64,000 bases of DNA from Mesostigma viride (taxonomy: Eukaryota; Streptophyta; Mesostigmatophyceae; Mesostigmatales; Mesostigmataceae). Location of the stretch: assembly GCA_009746045.1 (NCBI GenBank), contig RPFO01000502.1:62001-126000 (forward strand). Direction: 5' to 3'. This document shows, piece by piece, positions 1 to 11,092 of the stretch. Both the position numbers and the translations under genes were made by a program. The notes beneath the pieces are model-generated. The model was given only the letters and a program-made list of their open reading frames with translations. It was not told where the DNA came from and searched no databases. Positions within the stretch are counted from its first letter, which is position 1; each line of letters opens with the position of its first letter.

Positions 1-58
1 AAGACCCTGTTGTGTTAAGACCCCAGCATGCTGGATAGCTGAAGTAGGTCATCCCTAC

Positions 59-1131
59 ATGCAGCCTAAAGTGGGCTGGGAAGGACTGGTCAGCAGTCCA
101 GTCATCTGGTATGAAACCATTGCTCCTGCCATCCAGGAGAGATGTCAGATGCAACAATCTCATCTTGCTTATTGTCTCTTTGTGGGGCAATCCAAGGACA
201 ACCCACCTGGGCTACCTTACATGGAGATGATATGCAACGCATTGGTCCCAAGGGATGGTTGAATGAGACCTATAAAAGGCTCAATGACAAGTCCCCTATT
301 GGTACCAGAGCATGGTTTAGTAAAAACAGCCAGGTACCTTACTGTGGCATTGGCTGTACCCTTTTCCAGGATGACAAAGGATGGCATCTTAAGCTGCAAT
401 CGGCGAAGGGGTATAAAGAAAAAGTAATAACTCAGTTGCCCAAGAGAGTAACTGAGGAGAATGCCCCTACGGTTAAAGGTCAACTGGGTTGGCTGGCTGC
501 CACAACTAACCCTGACCTGGCAGTACAGAGTAGGATGCCAGACTCTGTTGTTGTAGGAGAAGGAAGGAGGCGCCTGGAGAGCTGCCTCAATGAATCTCCT
601 GACTTGGTGTTGTCCGGTGTAGACTGGCATGGGCGCATCATCATAGACGCCTACACAGATGCTAGCCAAGAGTCTAGATCTGCCAACAAGATTGGTGCCA
701 GAGCCGGATGCCTGATCACCATCAGGAATGAAGGCAAACAGCCCTCGTTGGTATACTGGTCCAGTAACCTTCAGAGGAGGCGGTTTGCTGGCATTGACAC
801 CGCTGAGTGCAGGGCATACGCCATGTGCATTCGCGATGCCATATACATAAGAGAGCTACTCTTATGGTGTCTGAGTCAGATAAGACCTCAACCTGTGATT
901 GATGTCAGGGTTTATTGTGATAATAAGCCCGTGGTCTCTTTTATCAAGAATGAGAGGGCCACTACTACTGACTTGGACTACCTTGTGGCAAAGGAGTTGT
1001 CCAGCCACTGTATAACCATACATCTGCCAGGACACTCAAATCCTGCTGATGCTATGACCAAGCTTCCACGACTGGCCCTTAATGGGTACCAGTTGCTGCG
1101 GTCCATGATGGCTGGGAAACCCTTGTCATGA
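59..1131 (+). pseudogene. Copia-like reverse transcriptase/RNase H, 5'-truncated by window edge
   Basis: This is the C-terminal part of a Ty1/copia-type pol polyprotein, which copies element RNA into DNA. Two frames are needed. Positions 59-~215 read like the RT region before the catalytic loop, and a second frame runs to the stop at 1131. The RT box C appears as LHGDDM instead of the usual YVDDM, matching the FVWHGDDQ of the copia element at 35600. The RNase H part shows YTDAS, AECRAY, VYCDNKP and NPADAMTK, in the order expected for catalytic D-E-D-D. The frame change near 190-215 makes it a relic or a copy with a sequencing indel. The 5' part lies outside the window. Confidence 0.85.
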
Positions 1132-1880
1132 GGAGTAATCTGGGAGCCTGAGCCTAATGCTCCTCCTGTAGGTTTTTATCCCCCTGGAGGTTTTGTCCTC
1201 TCTGGAGAAGAGGTTTTCCTTCAGATTTGGGTTTTCCCTACAGCAGGTTACACCAACCATGCAATGATGAGATGCAAACTCCATAAGACCCAAGTGAGTC
1301 CCCATTGCCCCACATGTGAAAGTGAACTGGCCAGGTGCGGCCGAACATCAATGAATACATCTAAGCCTTATCACTTTCACAAGGGAAAGAATGGCTGGAG
1401 TTGGTTGGAGACCCATCTAGGGTCCACATGGGTCCTCAGAGATAGAGGATCTTGTACAGATTACTACAATATACTTTATTGTAGTATTGGGCCAATGGCT
1501 GTACTTCACTAGTACTCGCCAATGGGATAACGCCACGTAGAATGTGTGGGCGTCTCCCAGGCCTCCACGTCACCGGCTGGTCAAGGGCCGGTGTAGTCCT
1601 GTCAATAGGACTGAGCCGACTATCGGCCTATCATGTATGCGCATCTGCCTTGGTACCTCCTAGAGGATTCTAGAAGTATCTAACACACGGCATGCACTGA
1701 ACTACATGGAATGCATGTCCACGTAGGATATTCAGCAAGACTGATGAAGGTGCCAAGCGCAACAGGTTCTTATGCGCAACGAAGACGAATTATGCAACAA
1801 CGACAATAACGTATGAGAACAATAAACACAACGTTCATCTCATGCTTTCTGATTTACATCGCATTCCATTTATTTGCAAC
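1132..1880 (+). repeat. Copia 3' non-coding region with probable 3' LTR
   Basis: No convincing gene lies here. A purine-rich stretch near 1380-1400 (AAGGGAAAGAATGG) could be a polypurine tract preceding a 3' LTR. The exact LTR ends could not be fixed because the partner LTR lies outside the window. The sequence switches near 1880 to the GC-rich accessory-protein remnant of a Ty3 element, so the copia element appears to sit inside that element. Confidence 0.4.
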
Positions 1881-2895
1881 TGGTTCAGCTTCGGACTTGA
1901 CAGGGGCGGCCGCTGGGCCCGGACAACCCGGCCGCGCTCGGGAACGCGAACGGTCACCCGTTCGAGGTGCCAACGACCGACCGCTGCGTCAGAGCAGGGC
2001 GCGGCCCTTATCCCCGCGCCCGCACCAGAGCAGCCTTTACCGGCCCTTGCTCCCCAGCCTGCACCAGCGCAGCCTCAACCTGTCCTGGCCCGCTCCGCAG
2101 AGACGCCGGTACAGGAGATCGCTCCGCGTCGGGACGTGATACCGGCCCAGGAATGGGTACGGGGCACGTATGCCCGTAATCGGGTCATTGTCCCCTTGCA
2201 TCCGGTGGCTGGCTTCGTGGTCGACATTGACGTGGGATACCCACGCCCGAGCCTTCCCCCGCCATCCGGGTTTTACTACCCCGCGAGCCTGCGCTTCCGT
2301 GGGGGCTCCAGCGTGCTTATTCAGCGAGAAGGCACCTTCGACTCGGTCAGCTTTCTCCTGTCTCGCACATGTGCCGGCGCCGGTGCCATCTGAGTCCCGC
2401 TACGAGCCGGTGATAGTAGGGACTACCGCCACGTACGATTTGCACCCGCCGCCTCTGCCGCAATACCGCGCTGAGCACCACTTGCGACGGATTGCGTATC
2501 CCAAGCTCATGCCTATCCCGGGAGCTATCTACATGCGGAAGCAGCTCCCTGAGATTGCGGCAGCTCCGGGGTTCTACTGCGAGAGCGAGAAGGCCCAGAA
2601 AGAGCTGTTGCTCATGGCTGCCGGGTACTTCGCGGAAACTGGGTGCGGGGAGGTCGATGTGGAGCAGGGGTTCATCAGGTTCACCCGGCTCCCCTACATG
2701 GCGGCCTTCCTGCTGTACTGGCCGCCGGATGTGTGGATTGAGAAGTCCACGCTGCGTCAGCAGACGCGCAATGACTACCAGGTGGCGTTCAACGCCGACG
2801 TGGTCGCGGCTCCCCTTGGCAAGATCCCCGAGATCATGACTGAGCACGGCTACAACGCGTTGCGGCGGCATCGCGCGCAGCAGGGATTCCAGTAA
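1881..2895 (+). pseudogene. C-terminal part of the Ty3 'accessory' protein (gypsy C)
   Basis: Two frames carry this remnant: one to about 2390, then a second ending at the stop at 2895. The C-terminal ~110 residues are related to the last part of the proteins at 22564-21659 and 47026-44695. A hydrophobic stretch is followed by WPxxxW-type residues (LLYWPPDVWIEKS here, LSLWPRGSWVELS in gypsy A, LGLFPDGVWADVF in gypsy B), then QVAF and a basic end. It lies directly upstream of a polypurine tract and LTR, the same position as in the two complete elements. Its function is unknown. The N-terminal part is missing, apparently cut by the copia element to the left. Confidence 0.7.
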
Positions 2896-3192
2896 TTTTC
2901 CGGGAGATTGGCCGGAGAGTGCTGGGACGAAGGAGTATTTGACAACTATCAAGGTGTTGTCCCTGCGAGGCAACACCGAGAAGAACTGGCTACTGCTCCG
3001 CTGGCGAACAGGGATCGGGACATAGTATTCTCATAGTTGGTGTATTATATGCATGTATGACGATGGGTTCTCGCTGGTACACAGCACACCGTTGTTATGA
3101 TTGTGTTTTGGTTTTCTTTTGAATTTTCCATGTTTGTGGTGCTGTTGTTTGAGGTGCGCCCCCGGGCGATTGGACGATAGCCATCGTCCCCC

Positions 3193-3207
3193 GGGGAGGG
3201 GGAGGAG
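3193..3207 (+). other. Polypurine tract of gypsy C
   Basis: The purine run GGGGAGGGGGAGGAG abuts the LTR start TGTTACGG. This is the expected site of plus-strand DNA priming in a Ty3 element. The same GGGGGGAGGAG-type tract precedes the 3' LTR of gypsy A on the other strand. Confidence 0.75.
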
Positions 3208-3819
3208 TGTTACGGCCCTAACCCATGTTTGGGCGTAACAATTCCTAAAATAAATTAGTTTGGTCAGTCGAAAGTCATTTTGATATTGTTTGAGACTTTC
3301 GATAGTTATTACGTTAGATTCGGGGACTTGGCCGAGTTATTCCATCAGCCGGCCCAGGTACCCGTGGCTTTGCTTTCGGTTTGGTGTGTTACTGGTCTGT
3401 ACCCGGGACTGCCAGGTACCGGGTGCCAGACTGGCGGATACTATGTACATCTACGGCTGATATTCATTGCAGCGCTAGAGGTTCGGCCCCCGGCCGACCC
3501 GCTGGCATGCACGCCGTCTTGGACAAATGTCGTAGGTGACAATGGCTTCCTATCTTTGGTTTGGAATGAAATCGACTTGAGTAAAACTCGTCTGCCGAAC
3601 CAGGGGTCAAATCTGGGCTGCACTAACGCCCGTCGTGCATTCCATGTATATGCATAATTTATCTAGTTGTGCATTTAGGGCCTAGCTAGTAATTCCGCGT
3701 ACTAGCTAGAATTCAGGTCTACATTCCCGTAGTCCGGGCGGATAGCAGATTCCGAGTTCATTCAGGCGTAACCCACGCTAGACTAGGGTCTTTCGGAGCC
3801 GCTGGTGTGGCTCGTAACA
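3208..3819 (+). repeat. 3' LTR of Ty3 element gypsy C
   Basis: A 612-bp LTR begins TGTTACGGCC and ends GGCTCGTAACA, with the TGTTACG/CGTAACA inverted ends shared by the LTRs of gypsy A and B. It follows a polypurine tract and the accessory-protein remnant. To its right the coding sequence of the orphan gene resumes at 3820-3825, so gypsy C broke that gene's 3' exon. The 5' LTR lies outside the window, so the TSD cannot be tested. Confidence 0.75.
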
Positions 3820-3824
3820 CGACC

Positions 3825-4715
3825 TTGCCACTCATGAGATCCTTTCTCGGAATCCTCAGATGTGCGGCGTGATTTTTGGCTTTAAGAAGGTAGGCGATGT
3901 TCCTCGTTATGATGACGGCCACATCCCAAAATTCCCGGTATCTGGCCACAATCTCCTGCCTGCCGACCGGCCGAGGGAGAGGATGGAGATTGAAGACGAG
4001 TTCGAAAATATGAGACGCCACAAACTCCTTGCCCTTTGCGTCCTTGCATTGCGCTTCCAGCGTCACATCCTCCTTGAATCTGGCGCAAATGGTCAGCCGC
4101 AGGCACTGAGTCCAGCACATCCTTGGCGAACTCCACCAACTTGGTGAGCTTTTCCGGTCCAACCTGGCAGCTCATGATGCAATCGATCACGGCGTCCATC
4201 ATAGGAAGGCTGGCCAAGTTCCTGAAAGCGGTCCAAGAGACCTTCTGGCCTTTCTTCTCCCCCTCTGCATTCGCGAATTTGCACCTTTGCATCATCACCT
4301 CCTCAGGCGCGGGTTTTGTTGAGGCAGGATCATCAGTCTGCTCCTGTGTCAGACGGAGAAACGTGTTGGCCAGCGTGCGACTGTAAGCGGAATGCACTGA
4401 AGCAATGCTGTGGGCCGGTTTTTTCTTTCCTTCTGCTTCCTCCTCGTGTACATCCACCGCTGCCGGCTCCACATTCCCTTCCCTTCCCCCCGCTTGCCGC
4501 ATAGCCGGGAGGATGTACGTGAGCAGATTGGTATAGTGGCCATCCGCAATATAGTGGCCCTTCCCACGCGTGACTTTGCCGATTAGATATAGCTTGTTGT
4601 AGTTCCACACGTCAAACAACGCCTGGCCCAGCGTACGATCCGCCACGGCTAAGTCCTCCGAATTCGCCCCCTTGGCGATGTCGAACAGCTTCTCCAGCTT
4701 GCCGGTCAGCACCGC
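3825..4715 (-). pseudogene. Orphan gene copy 1, last retained exon, frameshifted and truncated
   Basis: The exon starts after acceptor GATGTCGCAG (AVLTGKLEKLFDIAKGANSE). It reads in one frame to AKDVLDS near 4110 and continues in another (CLRLTICARFKEDVTLEA...), consistent with one extra base. The second part is nearly identical to the copy at 63600-64000 until RIPRKD..SGK. There this copy is cut by the LTR of gypsy C, while the other continues with IDFQEILLKESEDKTVGLALL. The lesion pattern marks copy 1 as non-functional. Confidence 0.7.
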
Positions 4716-4772
4716 CTGCGACATCAATTAACATCGAGCGAGCAACGACAAAACTCAGCCATAAAAGGCGAG

Positions 4773-4950
4773 GGGTATAGCTGCGGATAGACCCTAACAA
4801 AATTCGAAAAAGAAACGGCCGACAATACGCAACGAAAATTCCAACAAAAAAAAGGAGAGGGTCTAGCTGCAGCGAGACCCTCGCAAAAAACTTGAAGCGC
4901 ACACAAAAAATCACCACGAAAATTCCGAGGGTCTACCCGCAGCTAGACCC
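4773..4950. repeat. Three palindromic elements in one intron
   Basis: Copies at 4773-4794, 4859-4880 and 4929-4950 are variants of the palindrome with core GGTCTCGCTGCAGCGAGACC (GGGTCTAGCTGCAGCGAGAC, GGGTCTACCCGCAGCTAGAC and similar). Each can fold into a hairpin. The surrounding bases are AT-rich, as expected of intron sequence. Confidence 0.75.
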
Positions 4951-4970
4951 AGCCAAAATAGATAGCTTAC

Positions 4971-6137
4971 ATCTTCTTTAGGCTTAGGTAGATTTCGCTG
5001 CTCACTCCACGACGGGAGGAGGTCGCCACCCTTCAGAAGAATGACATTCGTACCCATGTAACCACCACGGAATTTCCGCAACAGGTCCTGGAATGCGTGC
5101 TCCGCCTCCTCAGGAGTCTTTGCGAAATTGGACTCCGCCCCACCCTCGCACATCAGTGCCCGAACCTCTCCCCACCCGCCATCCTGGCCCCTGAGAAACG
5201 ACTTCAACCCCTTGAAGTAGTGGTTCCCATCCACCACCGCGTACCGGAGAACCAGATACGGTACCGGTACCCGTTCCTCAAAAAATTTCGGATCGTAGTG
5301 CTTCATCGCAGTAGTGCACAGCAGGTTGAAAACATCCCGACTGGTCAGGATGTCCTGAGGCAAAACTGCTTCCACTTCGTCCACCTTGGCGTAGGTACGC
5401 CACTCAAGTCCTCTCGCGAGGAAAGAGGAGGTGGACTCCGTGTTAAGCCACACGTCGACTTCAATATCCGAAAGGGGCCGGAAGTACCTGGAGCCCACAT
5501 CCTCCGGGTCAATCTTGGCGCCGTGGTGAATCTTCAGCCACTTGACGAAATCCGGCATGCACAAGATTTGCTTCTCGAACAGGTCAGGTTGAGATTCGGC
5601 AAGCGCCTGAAAAGGGAACTGCCAGACCGGGACAACAACCTTGAAGTGCAAGCTGTTGTCCCGCGCATTTAGGAGAATGCGGCCGTTCTCCTTAATGGTT
5701 TCAAGGTTCAAACGCCGCTGCCTCAAAGCCTCTCGCAAAATAAGCGCGTTGACCGTCTGGATCCGCATACTGAAACATCCGGTCTGCTTAAAATCGGCCG
5801 GCCGAATCCAACGCGTTTCCCTGAGAGCATTGGCCTTCCGGATGTTCTGGTCCCTGACCTCCTTGTTCGAGTCGACCTTTTTCGAAGGCTTCCAGCTGTC
5901 AATGATAGGGTCGGTGTCCGGGTTCCCACTGCTCGTGAGCACCCCCTCCTTAAACAGCTTGTTGAGTGACCGGAGCAGCTCAAGAAAGGGGGAGAACTCG
6001 GGCCAGTTTGGCAGGTCATCGACGTCCGCCATCCGCCTACCCGAGCAGTACTTGAGCATATCCTTCACCAGCGCGAACACGGCGTCATGACCAGGTAACT
6101 TCTTCTCCACCGTGGCGTCTTCGTCCCCCCCGTCATC
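4971..6137 (-). CDS. Orphan gene copy 1, large globular exon
   Basis: About 389 residues run from acceptor TTTTTTACTTCAG to donor GTAAGC. The exon starts with DDGGDEDATVEKK, echoing the acidic GGDED motif of the upstream exon. The rest is a globular sequence with conserved-looking hydrophobic and aromatic positions (LPNWPEFSPFLELLRSL, RDVFNLLCTTAMKHYDPKFF) but no family I can name. The following intron (4970-4716) contains three palindromes, at 4773-4794, 4859-4880 and 4929-4950. Confidence 0.6.
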
Positions 6138-6326
6138 CTGAAGTAAAAAATCGAAAAGGACCGCAGGATTCGCTCAAGTCGGTAATATTTAGGCCGACCA
6201 CAACATCCTGTTCAGGGACGAACAAAGTTCTGTTGGAATAATACCTTACTGACACTAAACACCAAGTCCCGCAGCCAGTAAGCGTCTACCCGCAGCGAGA
6301 GGTCTAAATTTTCACAACAATCGTAC

Positions 6327-6866
6327 CTGTCCAGTTTTCTGCTGCTTCTTGGCCTCCTTAGCCTTCTCCTTCTCCGCCTTCTTCGCCTCCTTCTCCGCCG
6401 CCTTCTTCTCCGCGTTCTTCTTTTTGTTAGCCTTTGCCTCCGCATTCAGCGCCCTTGTTTTCTCAGCGTCCCGACGACGAAAATCAGCCTTCATGAATTT
6501 CTCGATCTTGTCAACCTTTGCCTCTGAGTACTCCTTAGGCTGCCACTTGTAATTCTTGGTGGCATTCGCCTTCACCAGATTTACAAATTTATATGCCAAT
6601 TCATGTTTAAAGGTGGCGGCACCCAACACCGCAGTATCGAAATCGGCATCGACTTCCGCCTCAAGTCGTGTCAGGTACCGGAGAAACTCGACCCCCTCAG
6701 GTCCCTCCGAATCGACGCCATCGGGCGGATGCGCTAGCATGGTCTTGCCAACAGCGATAATATGATCGTCCGCAAAATTCTTGCGGGACTCCAGCTTTTC
6801 CCTTTGCCTGGACGTCAAGACCAATACGGGATTCCCCCCCGCAGTACCCCCAGCGACAGCCCCCCC
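6327..6866 (-). CDS. Orphan gene copy 1, Lys/Ala-rich exon
   Basis: About 180 residues are open from acceptor TTTTTTTTCATGCAG to donor GTACGA. The first ~120 residues look globular (QREKLESRKNFADDHIIAVG); the last ~45 are an EK/AK-rich helix (KKAEKEKAKEAKKQQK). The downstream intron holds a palindrome at 6282-6303 and the upstream intron one at ~6926-6947. Confidence 0.55.
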
Positions 6867-7060
6867 CTGCATGAAAAAAAAATCCAACAAGAAGGGACTT
6901 GACCTCAGTTCGATTGTTGCACCATCGTCTCTCTGCGGAGATACCCCTCAGCACGAAAAAAATCACCCGAACTCGCGGGGGATGAACGTACCTGCGCAGC
7001 CACTTCTCCCTCAGCGTCTCCCCCATCCTCATCTCCTCCAGCGTTTTCATCCCCCCCATC

Positions 7061-7727
7061 TGTCAGAAATTTTCATTTAATTCCTTGGTCGTCAAGACTG
7101 ATTGAGACAATGGATAGACAGTTTATTCATTGCATATTTAGGTTACGGACTGCCACCGTTTCACCGCCAAAGCCATGGTGCGGTTCCCGGGTGGGGACCA
7201 TAGCATCCATAGCCACACGGGGCTCGGACTGCAAGGTAAGTGCAACGTAGGTGTGTCACTTCCTTATCAAGGCACATTGGGGCAGCGGTGCACGTTCTAG
7301 AATATTTTGCACAAGTTGCCAGCTGTCGATTATACAATTGACGATTAGGAGAACGCCAGATGTCAAGCAACTAACACGGCATACAATGCATCTAGAACTG
7401 GATTCAGTCATGCGAAATATCCAACACGGAATATTCGGCCGAGGATAGTACCGTCGGCACCTAAGGTACGCAAAGTATTGTGCCTGAATTACAACTTCGG
7501 CACTACATACATAACTTTTGCTATACTGCACTATATTCAGTGCTGTAAGTTGTGCCGGAAAGCTCACGGCGGGCCCTACCAAGCCTATTTAATTATCGGC
7601 CAGAAAGACGGCAGGCGGGTGCGATTGTTAGGGACGCAACCCTAATACCTCCGTTTACAACATGATGGCCAGACACTACAAATGTAAACAGGCAGTTGGG
7701 CACACAGGGTGAAATTCACCTCTGACA
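7061..7727. repeat. Left LTR of the non-autonomous element
   Basis: 667 bp, TGTCAGAAATTTTC to ACCTCTGACA. The AAGGGGCG run on the minus strand just inside this LTR may be a polypurine tract, which would put the element in minus orientation. Confidence 0.8.
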
Positions 7728-8315
7728 CGCCCCTTGCACAATGCCTACTAAAGTGAAGACACTACGCAGGTAGGGCAAACAGTCTCTCCCCCCTCAATTC
7801 AGGCAAGGGCCTAAAAGCTAGGTAGGGCAGCCAGGTATAAACATACTCTGACACCCCCCTTACATGGCTAGCCCGTCAAAACAGTGCTACCATTGCTATC
7901 AGCACGGGGAAGAAAACACATTGCTCGTGGCAAGGGCCACGGCCAAACCATTCCTGGAAAAACGCAGCATAAAAGTTGATGTCGTCTTGGATGCATTGCC
8001 GAACTTGGCTCAATGAAGCAGCAAAGAATTCTTGGTCTTGGTGGAGTAGCACTTTGATCGTGCAGGTGGTAATGGCGGCGATACTCGGTGCAAAAAGTTG
8101 CTCCCGGCTTGAACGCCTGCTCTCGGTCTGATCCCCTCGTTCTCGCATTGGGCATCTGCGTGGACTATGCACGTCTTATTAATCCCGCGATGAACGTCCG
8201 GTCAGCCGACCACATACTCCTCATACTGGCATAGGCCAGTGACAGGTTCCGGCACAAAATTCGCAGCTCCACGCTGCATTGCCCGAAAAAATACCAAAAA
8301 ATTAGCTTGCGACAT

Positions 8316-8390
8316 CGCCGGCCGCAGGATTTGAACCTGAGCTCATTATATGGCTCCGGCGTCAACCAACGGCGCCTGACGACATGTGAA
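8316..8390 (-). other. tRNA-like B-box segment (possible SINE relic)
   Basis: On the minus strand CAGGTTCAAATCCTG forms a T-arm-like hairpin matching the Pol III B box (GGTTCGANTCC). Upstream GCGCCGTTGGTTGACGCC resembles a D arm. A proper acceptor stem adjoining the T arm was not found, so this is not called a tRNA gene. It lies in the internal part of the LTR element. Confidence 0.3.
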
Positions 8391-8619
8391 ATATTCCGGA
8401 AATTGTTTTATATAAACTTCCGCGACTCCAGCCCCGACTGGTTCCAGGAAACGCGCTGGCCAGCAGGACTTCAACAAGACGCCTGACCAGCAAATATTAC
8501 GCGACTCACGGCCGCGAACTTCCGAACCATAATAATGCATGAAATACATTACGTCTCTCGCCATTTTCAGGCGGGTCTCGCTAATTGACGTCCATAGGGT
8601 GAATTCTGTATTGGCTTTG

Positions 8620-9291
8620 TGTCAGAAATTTTCATTTAATTCCTTGGTCGTCAAGACTGATTGAGACAATGGATAGACAGTTTATTCATTGCATATATTT
8701 AGGTTACGGACTGCCACCGTTTCACCGCCAAAGCCATGGTGCGGTTCCCGGGTGGGGACCATAGCATCCATAGCCACACGGGGCTCGGACTGCAAGGTAA
8801 GTGCAACGTAGGTGTGTCACTTCCTTATCAAGGCACATTGGGGCAGCGGTGCACGTTCTAGAATATTTTGCACAAGTTGCCAGCTGTCGATTATACAATT
8901 GACGATTAGGAGAACGCCAGATGTCAAGCAACTAACACGGCATACAATGCATCTAGAACTGGATTCAGTCATGCGAAATATCCAACACGGAATATTCGGC
9001 CGAGGATAGTACCGTCGGCACCTAAGGTACGCAAAGTATTGTGCCTGAATTACAACTTCGGCACTACATACATAACTTTTGCTATACTGCACTATATTCA
9101 GTGCTGTAAGTTGTGCCGGAAAGCTCACGGCGGGCCCTACCAAGCCTATTTAATTATCGGCCAGAAAGACGGCAGGCGGGTGCGATTGTTAGGGACGCAA
9201 CCCTAATAATACCTCCGTTTACAACATGATGGCCAGACACTACAAATGTAAACAGGCAGTTGGGCACACAGGGTGAAATTAACCTCTGACA
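8620..9291. repeat. Right LTR of the non-autonomous element
   Basis: 672 bp, aligned end to end with the left LTR. Differences seen: an extra TA near 8695, an extra AAT near 9207, and C to A near 9281. Confidence 0.8.
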
Positions 9292-9480
9292 CCATCCTCA
9301 TCTCCTCCAGCGTTTTCTTCCTCTCCGCCAGCGCCTGCTGATGCCAAACCCCCCACCTGTCAACACCGAATACGACAGCTCATATGAAATCAAAATTAGT
9401 CGACATTTGAATATTTCGCATAATGCGCTCACTAAAACTTCAGGCGAAATGCAGACATCCGGATATCGTTCAATGCTTAC

Positions 9481-9543
9481 CATTTCCGCGGCGAGTCCAG
9501 ACCAAAGAACAGCACTGTCAACAGCCATCGCCGCAGCCGCCCC
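9481..9543 (-). CDS. Orphan gene copy 1, small exon
   Basis: A 63-bp open exon is bounded by a strong acceptor (GTCTTTTTTCAG) and a GTAAGC donor. It encodes GAAAAMAVDSAVLWSGLAAEM. Intron phase is compatible with the next acidic exon beginning at 9356 (acceptor GTGTTGACAG). Confidence 0.5.
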
Positions 9544-9850
9544 CTGAAAAAAGACAACAGATTGGTGGGGGGCACCGTTGAAATTAGCCGAAGATGTCAG
9601 TCTCAATAAAAGGGTGAGGGTCTACCTGCAGCTAGACCCCATGTAAGATGCTCGTGGAAACTCGACGGACAAGCACCCACCTTATCAACCAAGTCTGACA
9701 AATTCGTTACATCCTCCGATACGTCCCCTGGCAAGGAGCCCCCCTGCATGATATGACAGGACAAACCATGAAGGTTGGTCAGCATATAGAGCCCTATTCA
9801 GGGAATGGAAACAAACCAAATCGATAAACGATATCGGCAAGTTAACGTAC

Positions 9851-10897
9851 CGAAACGTAGAACTTCCACCTCCTCAAAATCTTCCCCAAAGGCCATATCG
9901 GCACTTCATGGGCTCTCTCCTTTTCCAGATGCCGCCTCAATTCCGCCTCGAAGAACAACTCGAGGGACTGCCAATGGGTTGCAGCCTCTAAATCAGACCA
10001 CTCCGTGTCTAACTTCTTTCGGATACTCTTGAGACAATCAACCAACGAGATTTGATCCAACCATTCCCGGACGATTTCCCGGTGTGGCCTATATGTCTGA
10101 ATAACATTGAAGTCGGCACGGTGCCGGAAACTTTGGATCACCTGTCCAGCCCATTCCAAAAAGAAAGCGACCGCTTCCCGCGAAAGGCTGGCGTCCGGGC
10201 TGACAAGAAAGTCGGTCCGCCACTTAACAAAAGATTGCAGTAAGTGGTCTCTTGTCATGTCCAAATGCGCGATCACTTCATTTGCGCGCTCCTCCCATCC
10301 TCCTGCGTGATTCATTCTTCCCGGCACAATTACGATAAAGTCACTGTTGGACATCTCAACAAATCCTTTCCTGACAATATCAAACACTTCATCTTCCGAC
10401 AGTGAAGCCCTCGAATCCGCTTTCATATCTCCAGTCATGAGTTTAAAGAGCTGATGCAACGCAGTGAATTTCAAGGTTTCCAAATAGGAAACCTCGTAAA
10501 ATGTGACGCCCGTGCAGACCTCGAACTTTTCAACCTCATCAAAGAGCGTCGACCATATTAAAGCACGACGAGGAAAGTAACGTCCGACATCCTCCTTCAG
10601 ATTAAGGATGCACGAGTGCGCGATCTTCAAAACCTCATAAACGTCGTCACCAACCACCCTCTTCCCATGAATGGCTCGCTGTGTGGCTTCGAACAATGCA
10701 AGATGGCCCAGTCGGTCGTTCTTCCAAATTACGTTCTGAAACTGGAGGACAGTCGGGTTGGCGACGACACCAGACTTCTCTGCAAACGCTATCTCGGCCG
10801 AAAGAAAGCGGATCAAGGCCTTTTCGACTTTACCGCCCGCCGCAGCCTCAGACTCAGACTGAGCCTTGTACTGTTTCAGAATGGCCACCGTGTCGGG
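9851..10897 (-). CDS. Orphan gene copy 1, second large exon
   Basis: About 349 residues are open from the acceptor at 10898 to a GTACGT donor at 9850. The protein is a mixed alpha-rich globular sequence with no motif I recognise, no signal peptide and no membrane segment. A short intron (9850-9794, 57 bp, ending TGAATAG) leads to a further exon (9793 to about 9630) with CHIMQGGSLPGDVSEDVTNL. That exon runs into a palindrome at 9618-9639 containing CTGCAG|GTAG, a possible splice donor. Confidence 0.55.
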
Positions 10898-11092
10898 CTG
10901 CAGACAACAAGAGTAAAAAAAAGGCCACACATCGTCGTCGTCGTCGTCAACACCCTTAACTCCTAGGTCAACGTCTCTCCGCAGCTATACCCTTACGATC
11001 AATGTATGACATAAAATCCCATCCTTTATACGATACACACGCGCCGTTCAAAAGCCATCTGAAAAATGTACGTTTCATATCAATAAACATAC

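Larger units (their letters stand above)
7061..9291. mobile_element. Non-autonomous LTR retroelement (LARD/TRIM-like)
   Basis: Two near-identical long repeats (7061-7727 and 8620-9291) begin TGTCAGA and end TCTGACA. They enclose 892 bp without a retroviral domain. The element is bounded by a 5-bp target duplication CCATC (7056-7060 and 9292-9296) and lies in an exon of the orphan gene. The two LTRs differ by only a few small indels and a base, so insertion is fairly recent. With no gag or pol, mobility must come from an autonomous relative. A related gag remnant next to a third LTR copy lies at 13754-16096. Confidence 0.8.
6992..9356 (-). pseudogene. Orphan gene copy 1, acidic-repeat exon split by an LTR element
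   Basis: Coding 9356-9292 continues at 7055-6992 once the inserted element and one CCATC target copy are removed. The exon encodes a short acidic glycine-rich repeat, ENAGGDEDGG, twice, and ends at a GTACGT donor. The repeat explains the direct repeat ATCCTCATCTCCTCCAGCG seen on both sides of the insertion, which is longer than the true target duplication. Confidence 0.6.

Noticed and set aside
8316-8390. A functional tRNA gene
   Set aside because: The T arm and a D-like arm are visible, but no acceptor stem adjoins the T arm and no proper anticodon arm was found.
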